DNA from: Chromera velia
Taxonomy: Eukaryota > Sar > Chromeraceae
Assembly (NCBI GenBank): GCA_018398765.1
Contig: JAHBMJ010002875.1
Location: forward strand, 1-15,113
DNA length: 15,113 nt
Direction of reading: 5' to 3'
Within the stretch, counting starts at the first letter, position 1. Each line of letters begins with the position of its first letter. The notes below the pieces were generated by a model. The model worked only from the letters and a program-made list of their open reading frames with translations, was not told the origin of the DNA and ran no database searches. Position numbers and translations under genes: made by a program. Shown piece by piece: positions 9,505-15,113 of the stretch.

Positions 9505-10279
9505 CGCAGAGATCCACAGAAAACTGCCTCAAGGCCACTGCACACCCAGACTCTCAAGCAGTCAGAATCGACGTCAAGCACCAGACGAGAAGTGCAAACA
9601 ACGTTGTATAGAAGTCCAGCGGAAGACAACCAACTGGGAACTGGATTGCCTGCCTGCCGTCTCCTTTTGGCGGTACACAGGCAACGGCTCAGCCTCGACT
9701 CACAGAGCGTACGGTTGACATGTTTCGGACAAAAGAAGCAAGATGCGTGAAAGTGATGCTACAGGACCCACCAGTTGAATTGGCCGGATGGCCATCGAAG
9801 CTAGTGACACTTCAACCGGGAACAGTCTTTGATTTGGCGGCGAACTGGGTCAGACGTAGACGGGCAAACCTTGCGAAGGGCCCAGAAAAGTTCGCTGACG
9901 GCACCTTTCCGGGGCCGCTTTCTGCGTCGCGTGCATGACGAATCCACTCTGGCGGCGCCGCGATCCCAGCTTGGACCCATGGGCGCCGCCACAATTCAGT
10001 TTGGGCGCGCCACGTGCGGGTCCTTGCAGCAAAATTTTCTCCTTGCAAGCTCTCAAAAGAACAATACAGCCTGATTAGCTGGAGCTTTGACTTGTTTGTC
10101 GTCGCATTCCTTCGGGCGAAACAAATCCAAGAGATAGAGACAGCGAATCATCTGATCTTCTTTCCCTCTTTGACTCTCCGCTGTCTGTCCGATCAGAAGA
10201 GCGGCGTAGCGTCTCAAGAAAGTTGAGGTGTCTCAGACAGATAGACAGGAGAGAGAAGAAGTCCAGACAGAGGAAAGGA
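9505..10279. promoter_or_regulatory. Divergent intergenic region between the lectin-like gene and GLDC, with GC-rich core
   Basis: The two predicted genes face away from each other, so this roughly 775-base stretch should carry both promoters and 5' leaders. Its core at about 9830-10020 is GC-rich. It holds a 10-bp perfect inverted repeat (9950-9959 with 9982-9991), a GGCGCGCC palindrome (10004-10011) joined to a CACGTG box (10011-10016), a TTTGGCGG sequence near 9833, and TTTGGGCGC at about 10000. The last two resemble E2F sites. No TATA box is obvious. Function is inferred from position and base composition. Confidence 0.45.
9950..9991. repeat. 10-bp perfect inverted repeat in the divergent promoter
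   Basis: The arms TGGCGGCGCC (9950-9959) and GGCGCCGCCA (9982-9991) are exact reverse complements with a 22-nt spacer. They could be a dyad binding site for a dimeric regulator, or form a GC-rich stem-loop if transcribed. A role is not shown by the sequence. Confidence 0.6.
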
Positions 10280-10761
10280 ATGAAAACTCTTCCTGCATCC
10301 CTGCGCGGCGGCTTGCCCGCCCTCAGGACGCGTGCAGCCAGAAGAAATCTGCTTTCTCTCTCCTCCCGCGCAGTTGCAGTAGAAGTTCCGAGACAGTTCC
10401 GTGCTTTCAGCAATGTGACAGTCACCCCTTCAGACCTTCAAAAAGTCCCAAAGCCGCTTCAGCCTTCTGACACCTTCATGAAGAGGCACATTGGTCCTGA
10501 TGAGGCAGAGATTGACGAGATGTGTCAGGTCATCGGAGTGAAGGATCTCGACGATCTGATCAAGAAGACTGTGCCTGCCGACATCTTCAGGGACACTGAG
10601 ATGAAAATTCACTGGGAGACGCAGAGCGAGACGATGGCAACCAACCGTCTGAGGGCGATAGGGCAGAAGAACAAGGTCTTCAAGAGCTACATCGGGATGG
10701 GATACCACAACACCATTCTGCCTGCAGTCATCGAGAGGAACCTGTTTGAGAACCCCTCATG
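10280..10761 (+). CDS. GLDC: GLDC exon 1: start codon, mitochondrial presequence and N-terminal P-protein domain
   Basis: It encodes residues 1-160 plus two bases of Trp161. Residues 1-43 look like a matrix targeting peptide: many Arg, Ala, Ser and Leu, and no acidic residue until Glu35. The stretch R41-A-F-S44 fits the R-x-F/S cleavage motif of mitochondrial processing peptidase. The mature part starts near residue 44 and reaches the RHIG motif at 69-72. The ATG has G at -3. The donor at 10762 reads GTCAGG, and the split Trp codon is completed by the first base of exon 2. Confidence 0.93.
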
Positions 10762-13700
10762 GTCAGGGAATAAAGACAGAGGCTTGATCGGCTTTCAGAG
10801 GCTCAGAGAGGCAGGGGAGACAGTTGAAACCACACATAGAGGGAAAGCGCATAATCAGGCAAATAGGGGAAGTAGGGCGAGAGAGTGACTGCGATGTGAG
10901 GCACGTTCCTAAGCGTTCGCGCAACCCGCTGTCGCATGAGGAAGGGGGTGAATGATGGGGGTAGATCAATCAGACGAAGCAGGAAGGAATGGAGTCTGGC
11001 AAATTTCTTTCTCTTTCTTCGTTTGTCCTCTTTTAAAAGTGCAGTGAGAGCCGCACCCCTGATCTCCCGCCCTCCCTTTCTCCTTCCTTCCGTGTGCGCA
11101 TGATGCAGGTACACCGCCTACACGCCGTACCAGGCTGAGATCTCTCAGGGTCGCCTGGAGAGTTTGTTGAACTTTCAGGTCGGTCAGCTGACTCAGTGTG
11201 TTTCTCTGTTTGGGGGTTTCGCATGTGACTCGTTGCCTTTTTATGCTTTTCTGACGCAGTGAATGCATCACCTGTTGATGAATGCCCTTTTTGTTTTGTC
11301 TCTGAAGGTGGGATCTTTTGTCTTTCTTCTCGTGGGTGTCTTGCTGTGTTGCTGTGTAAAGTCGTAAGAGGTTTGTGCGTCTGACAGGTCTTGAATCCCG
11401 GCCATGTGTTTTCTTTGATGCGCACTTTCTTTGCATGTTCGTTTCAATGTGTGCACATGCGTGTGTGGGGTGCTCGCTCTTTTTGCTTTGCTGGCTGCTG
11501 TGTTGTGTCCAGACGATGGTGACCGAGCTAACGGGAATGGAGGTCGCCAACGCGTCGCTGCTCGATGAGGGCACAGCCGCTGCCGAGGCGATGACTCTGG
11601 CGTTCCGTGCAACTGGTTCGTTCGTTTGTTCGTTCGTGACGTTGGAGGGTGAATTTATGTGTGCTTCTGTGGTGTGGATGAGCTGCTGTTTCCGTTGGTT
11701 CGGTCTGGTTGTTCGGAGAAAAGGGGCAGTGTCAAGAAGATTATGGGTTTTTTGCTCATCCTCTTACCTGTCTCCCTTTCGCCATTACTTTTGGTCTCTC
11801 TGAAGACGCTGCGTCGGTGCATTCGAGATCCTTGTCAGAGGGGTAGGGGGTCCTTTGTGGTGTGGGGGGTAGTGAAATCTCTCTGGATGGGTGGACTTCC
11901 ACAGAAAGGAAGGAAGGAAGAGACTGACTCACTGCGAGATACGCAGGCCACGCAGAGGAGGCCCGATCGATGCCGCATTTTCTTCGCGTTGCTTCTCGCT
12001 GCCTGCACTTCGTTCCTTCTCTTCTTCTTTGATTTGATTGCAGGTGCGAACCAGAACAAGAACGTGTTCTTCATCTCCGAAGCTGCACACCCCCAAACCA
12101 TCGACGTGATGAAGACCCGGGCATCCCATATGGGCATGCAGGTCAGTCGGTGGGTCTGTTCGTCGGCTGGCTGGTTGGGTTTGAGAGGGGCTCGTCAAAG
12201 GAGGCCGTTTGCTTCGGGGAAGTTGGGTGTGATGGGATTCCTTGGGTGTTTGGGAAGAGGGGAGGATGCTCAGGTCAGAGGTGGCATCGGGGGTGCGGCA
12301 AGAAATAGGGCACGTTGTCTGTTTGTGGCGCGTATTCGTATGCTTTGTAAGGCTTAGACGTTCATTTGTTTACTTTCCTTGTTCCTTTTCGTCTCATTTG
12401 AAGTTTATTCACATGCAGATCTAGTTTTATTTTGTGTTTCCTATCAGGTGATTGTGGGAGACCACCACGAGTTTTTTTTTTTTTTGGGTATGAAAAAGAA
12501 TACTGTATGAACGTAAACCCCTCAGGTGATTGTGGGAGACCACCACGAGTTCAACTTCAAGAAGCAGAAACTTTGTGGAGCTCTTCTGCAGTACCCCGAC
12601 ACATACGGACGGTCGGTCTGATGTTCAGCCGTGTCTTGCGGCAAAGTTGTTGCTTTTTTCGAGACGAGAAATACAAAAAAAGGGTACGGCTCTTGCCTTA
12701 TGATTCATTTGCGCATCGGTCGACTTTCTTACTGACAGCACGAGTTTCTGCTGGATGGCGGTCTGTTTTTTTCTCCTCTCGTCTGCTCCTTGAGGCGGCA
12801 AATCCTATCTGAGAAGAGACGAGCAAGAAGTGGAAGGAACAGGTCTCTTTGATTGAGCCGGGGCTTCCCGTCTGTTTGTGAGCATGTATGCAATCGGAAA
12901 ACCGGATGAGTGCATGAGTAAGAGGATGATCTGACACCTCTCGCTGTTTCTCTGTCTCCCTCCCTCTTTGTCTGTCTCCCTCCCTCTCTTCGCACAGTGT
13001 GGAGGATCTTCGTCAGATCTCCGAGGACCTCCACTCAGTGGGTGCACAGATGGTCGTGGCAACGGATCTCTTGGCCCTCACTCTCATCACACCCCCTGGT
13101 GTGTCTGTCTGTCTGTTTGTTTGTCTGCTTGTCGGCGTTCGTGTTGGTGTGCTCTTTTTTCATTCCTCTCAGAGCAGGTGATTTAGAAGGCGGACAGACA
13201 AGTCGGCAGGCAGACAGAGACAAAACGAAATCCGTCGCGCTGTTTTATGGCCTTTCACCTTTGCCCCTTTCCACCTTCGCTCTTCCACGTCCATGTCGAT
13301 GACAACCGTGCTCCGTGACGTGAAAAAAGAAAGAAAAAAAAAGGGAACAACGGAGACTGAAGATTTCCCCTGTTCCCCTTCGTCTCCCTTTTACTCTACC
13401 TGCAGGTGAGTTTGGGGCCGACGTTGCGATCGGTTCCTCTCAGCGTTTCGGTGTCCCTATGGGCTTTGGAGGACCCCACGCTGCGTTCTTCTCGACCTCC
13501 AAGGAGAACATGAGGAGGATGCCTGGCAGAATTATCGGTCGGTCCGTCGGTCTTTTCCGTGAATCCTTCGGTTAATCAATGGTGCGTTCTAGTCTCTCAG
13601 GTGTCCTTATTCATGTCGAATTCTCATCTGTGGGAAGGAGAGAACACAGCGAGGAGCACTGCGGATGAGGCTGGGAGGGACTTATGACCTCCAGGAGACT

Positions 13701-15062
13701 TCCTTGAATCCTCAGTGCCTGTGGATGCGATCGTGTGATGCTTGGGCCTTTGCCTTGACACTCAAGCAAAGAACGTAATTTCAACACTCAATAGTTGCCT
13801 GCCTCTCCTCCCTGCATGCAGGAATGTCCATCGACCCCAGTGGCGACAAGGCTCTCCGCATGGCGATGCAGACGAGAGAGCAGCACATCAGAAAGGATAA
13901 GGCCACATCCAACGTCTGCACCGCACAGGCGTTGCTTGCCAACGTGGCAGCCATGTACGGGATCTACCACGGGCCTCAGGGCCTCAAGGCCATCGCCCAG
14001 CGTACCCGGGGGCTGACTGCGGTGCTGTCTGAGGGTCTGATGGAGATGGGCTACTCCACTGCCAACGGAGACTTTTTCTTCGATACTCTGACTGTGGACA
14101 TCGCGCCCATCTCCACTGACCGTCAGTTGGAAGGACCACAACTGTCAAGTCATTCATGCATAGATAGAGTCTCCTCCCGTGAATGCATGTGGACTGCTGT
14201 GTGCGTCTCCAAAGACAGTCAATTAGGGTGTTTTTTCTTCTGTTATTGCTTTCTGACTCTCGCTCTCTCTCTGTGGTAAGCCCCTTCAGTGCTTGTTCAT
14301 TCGCTCGTTTTCTTTTTGATGTGCCCTACTCTTGTAAACGCTTCTGCTCTTCTATCTCGATCAAGAGGTCAGCACTGAGCACCAGAACAGAAAGGATCGA
14401 TTCACTTCATTTTGTCATTTCTTCTCGCAGGTGTCCGTGAGATCATGACCAGCCGAATGATCAACGTGCGGTACTTGGGACCCACCAGCGTGGGGGTGTC
14501 CCTCGATGAGACCACGACTTACGACGACGTGAAGGAACTTTTGGAGGCATTCAGCGTGGCCAAAACCGGAAGCAGTCAGTCTGCCTGTCTGAAGTGGTAG
14601 ATAGTCTAAGGGTCAGAAGAAAACTCAGGCGTCAAAATTATTCCCTTAGCCGTGTCTTCATTCTTCTCTTCTGTCGCATTCTGTGACTCGTTCTTCTTCC
14701 GAGGCAGACAGCCAAGAAATAAATCCAGTGGAATAAGGGAGATCCGTATGAACCCTGAAGGACAGCTTTCTTGTTGACTTGTGTCATAATAGCCACCGCA
14801 AGCTTCTGCCTTCCTTGCTTACACTGCGCCGTCTCGGTACCTCCCGCCCCCCCCCCAGCTCCCTCCTTGTGTGTGCATGCATCCATCCTTCTCTCTGCCT
14901 TCCTTCCTTTTCATCTCTTTTCTTCTTCACCCTGGATGCAGTCTCTTACAAGATGCCCTCCGGAGAGCCGAACATGGAGATGCCTGAGCCTGTGAAGAGA
15001 GCGACACCCTTCATGACTCAGCAGATCTTCAACCTGATCCAGACAGAGACGGAGATGATGAG
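10280..15062 (+). CDS. GLDC: Glycine dehydrogenase (decarboxylating), mitochondrial P-protein; 5' half, ten exons, continues past window
   Basis: The P-protein decarboxylates glycine with pyridoxal phosphate and passes the aminomethyl group to the lipoyl arm of H-protein. It works in the mitochondrial matrix as part of the glycine cleavage system, which also serves photorespiration in algae. Ten exons join in phase: 10280-10761, 11109-11178, 11513-11615, 12044-12141, 12526-12611, 12998-13098, 13406-13537, 13822-14121, 14431-14574 and 14942-15062, totalling 1637 nt or about 546 codons. The product follows P-protein order: RHIG (residues 69-72), [89 protein letters not shown]-like, [32 protein letters not shown]-proteins run to roughly 1000 residues, so the C-terminal half with the cofactor lysine is outside. 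The 10280 ATG is the first in its frame after a stop at 10088. Identification is certain at family level; exon borders are inferred from conservation, GT-AG sites and phase. Confidence 0.95.
11109..11178 (+). CDS. GLDC: GLDC exon 2 (YTPYQ / [12 protein letters not shown] segment)
   Basis: This is a 70-nt exon after a TGCAG acceptor. Its first base completes Trp161, and it then encodes the conserved YTAYTPYQ and SQGRLESLL block, ending in phase 0 at Gln184. The donor at 11179 is GTCGGT. Intron 1 spans 10762-11108 and carries no recognisable element. Confidence 0.93.
11513..11615 (+). CDS. GLDC: GLDC exon 3 ([21 protein letters not shown] segment)
   Basis: This is a 103-nt exon after the acceptor TGTCCAG. 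It encodes the strongly conserved [15 protein letters not shown] block and ends one base into Gly219. The donor at 11616 is GTTCGT, one of only two in the gene that lack C at +3. Intron 2 (11179-11512) is T/G-rich. Confidence 0.93.
12044..12141 (+). CDS. GLDC: GLDC exon 4 ([20 protein letters not shown] segment)
   Basis: This is a 98-nt exon after GATTGCAG. The first two bases complete Gly219, and it ends in phase 0 at Gln251. The HPQT and KTRA motifs are typical of the family. The donor at 12142 is GTCAGT. The preceding intron 3 is 11616-12043. Confidence 0.93.
12444..12551 (+). repeat. 30-bp perfect direct repeat flanking a 48-bp T-rich insert at the intron 4/exon 5 border of GLDC
   Basis: Bases 12444-12473 and 12522-12551 are identical over 30 nt. 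Both contain an AG acceptor followed by the first 26 bases of exon 5. Between them lie about 12 extra T and a 36-nt unique piece. On the minus strand this reads as body plus poly(A), flanked by direct repeats, which is the layout of a short LINE-mobilised insert with its target-site duplication. A replication template-switch duplication is the main alternative. The repeat is seen directly; the mechanism is inferred. Confidence 0.8.
12526..12611 (+). CDS. GLDC: GLDC exon 5 (VIVGDHHEF ... [10 protein letters not shown]), acceptor duplicated upstream
   Basis: This is an 86-nt exon encoding the segment that ends with the conserved QYPDT motif, with a phase 2 end in an Arg codon. The acceptor CAG at 12523-12525 and the first 26 exon bases are an exact second copy of 12444-12473. 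Only this downstream copy continues into the rest of the exon, so it must be used for a working protein. The pyrimidine tract directly upstream of the used AG is poor, while the upstream copy has a better one. Confidence 0.88.
12998..13098 (+). CDS. GLDC: GLDC exon 6 ([16 protein letters not shown] ... ATDLLAL ... TPPG)
   Basis: This is a 101-nt exon. Its first base completes the Arg codon split after exon 5. It encodes the VEDL helix and the conserved [14 protein letters not shown] core strand and ends one base into Gly. The donor at 13099 reads GTGTGT and runs straight into a TGTC-rich simple repeat. Intron 5 is 12612-12997. Confidence 0.92.
13099..13136. repeat. TGTC-type simple repeat at the start of GLDC intron 6
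   Basis: The intron opens with repeated TGTC and TTTG units directly after the exon. The donor itself (GTGTGT) is part of this repeat, so slippage here could alter splicing. Confidence 0.7.
13406..13537 (+). CDS. GLDC: GLDC exon 7 ([28 protein letters not shown])
   Basis: This is a 132-nt exon after CTGCAG, encoding the very conserved GSSQRFGVP and GGPHAAFF motifs and then [10 protein letters not shown]. The donor at 13538 is GTCGGT, and the exon ends one base into Gly. Intron 6 is 13099-13405. Confidence 0.94.
13822..14121 (+). CDS. GLDC: GLDC exon 8 ([30 protein letters not shown] ...)
   Basis: This is a 300-nt exon after CATGCAG. It encodes [35 protein letters not shown] and [10 protein letters not shown], a long hallmark block of P-proteins, and ends one base into an Arg codon. 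The donor at 14122 is GTCAGT. Intron 7 is 13538-13821. Confidence 0.95.
14431..14574 (+). CDS. GLDC: GLDC exon 9 ([16 protein letters not shown] ... [17 protein letters not shown])
   Basis: This is a 144-nt exon after CTCGCAG. It encodes the segment that includes GVSLDET and the following acidic helix, and ends in phase 1 after KTGS. The donor at 14575 is GTCAGT. Intron 8 is 14122-14430. Confidence 0.93.
14942..15062 (+). CDS. GLDC: GLDC exon 10 (last in window; [20 protein letters not shown])
   Basis: This is a 121-nt exon after GATGCAG. It encodes the stretch before and around [10 protein letters not shown], the hinge between the two halves of the P-protein, and ends two bases into an Arg codon. 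The donor at 15063 is GTCAGT and enters a CT repeat that runs to the window end. Intron 9 is 14575-14941. In the family, the next residues lead to the second domain with the cofactor lysine. Confidence 0.92.
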
Positions 15063-15066
15063 GTCA

Positions 15067-15113
15067 GTCTCTCTCTCTCTCTCTCTCTGTCCTCTCTCTC
15101 TTTGTCCTCTCTC
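15067..15113. repeat. CT-rich microsatellite at the start of GLDC intron 10
   Basis: Runs of CT with TGTCC interruptions follow the donor GTCAGT and continue to the window end. Confidence 0.85.

Noticed and set aside
9015-9629. 204-codon minus-strand open frame rich in Val, Cys, Trp and Gly
   Set aside because: Its middle is the CCCACA and CA microsatellite read on the other strand; no real protein composition.
10966-11612. Minus-strand frames of 114-202 codons opposite GLDC exons 2 and 3
   Set aside because: They are antisense shadows of GLDC exons and the T-rich introns between them.
11375-12357. Long plus-strand frames at 11375-11803 and 11659-12357
   Set aside because: They are exons 3 and 4 of GLDC read through T/G-rich introns; the exon parts are already annotated.

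Overview
This is eukaryotic nuclear DNA, most likely from a protist or alga. The clear gene is cut by many GT-AG introns, intergenic and intronic DNA is full of microsatellites, and GC content alternates between AT-rich blocks and GC-rich islands. Protein style and intron density would suit an alveolate or chromerid-type alga, but that assignment is a guess; the sequence alone does not fix the taxon.

Right third (about 10.28 kb to the end, + strand): the 5' half of a nuclear gene for mitochondrial glycine dehydrogenase (decarboxylating), the P-protein of the glycine cleavage system. Ten exons could be placed to the base, with every junction in phase. They give about 546 codons, starting with a mitochondrial targeting peptide. 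The second half, including the pyridoxal-phosphate lysine region, lies beyond the window. Eight of its ten introns begin GTC rather than GTA or GTG. A 30-base direct repeat flanks a short T-rich insert exactly at the intron 4/exon 5 border. It looks like a target-site duplication around a tiny poly(A)-tailed retro-insertion that duplicated a splice acceptor.

Middle (7.95-9.50 kb, - strand): a two-exon gene predicted to encode a 223-residue protein with an N-terminal hydrophobic signal or anchor segment and a jacalin-like (beta-prism) lectin domain. It is divergent from the P-protein gene. The roughly 775 bases between the two starts are partly GC-rich and hold an inverted repeat and a CACGTG box. 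Its intron is packed with microsatellites.

Left part: 5.67-6.77 kb (+ strand) holds a decayed gene with recognisable ankyrin repeats broken by stops and frameshifts. Upstream, a chain of phase-compatible candidate exons (3963-5757) appears to lead into it, and a possible first exon lies near 2460. The rest of 1-4 kb is mostly unresolved noncoding DNA with simple repeats and AT-rich blocks. No rRNA, tRNA, CRISPR or prokaryotic operon features were seen.
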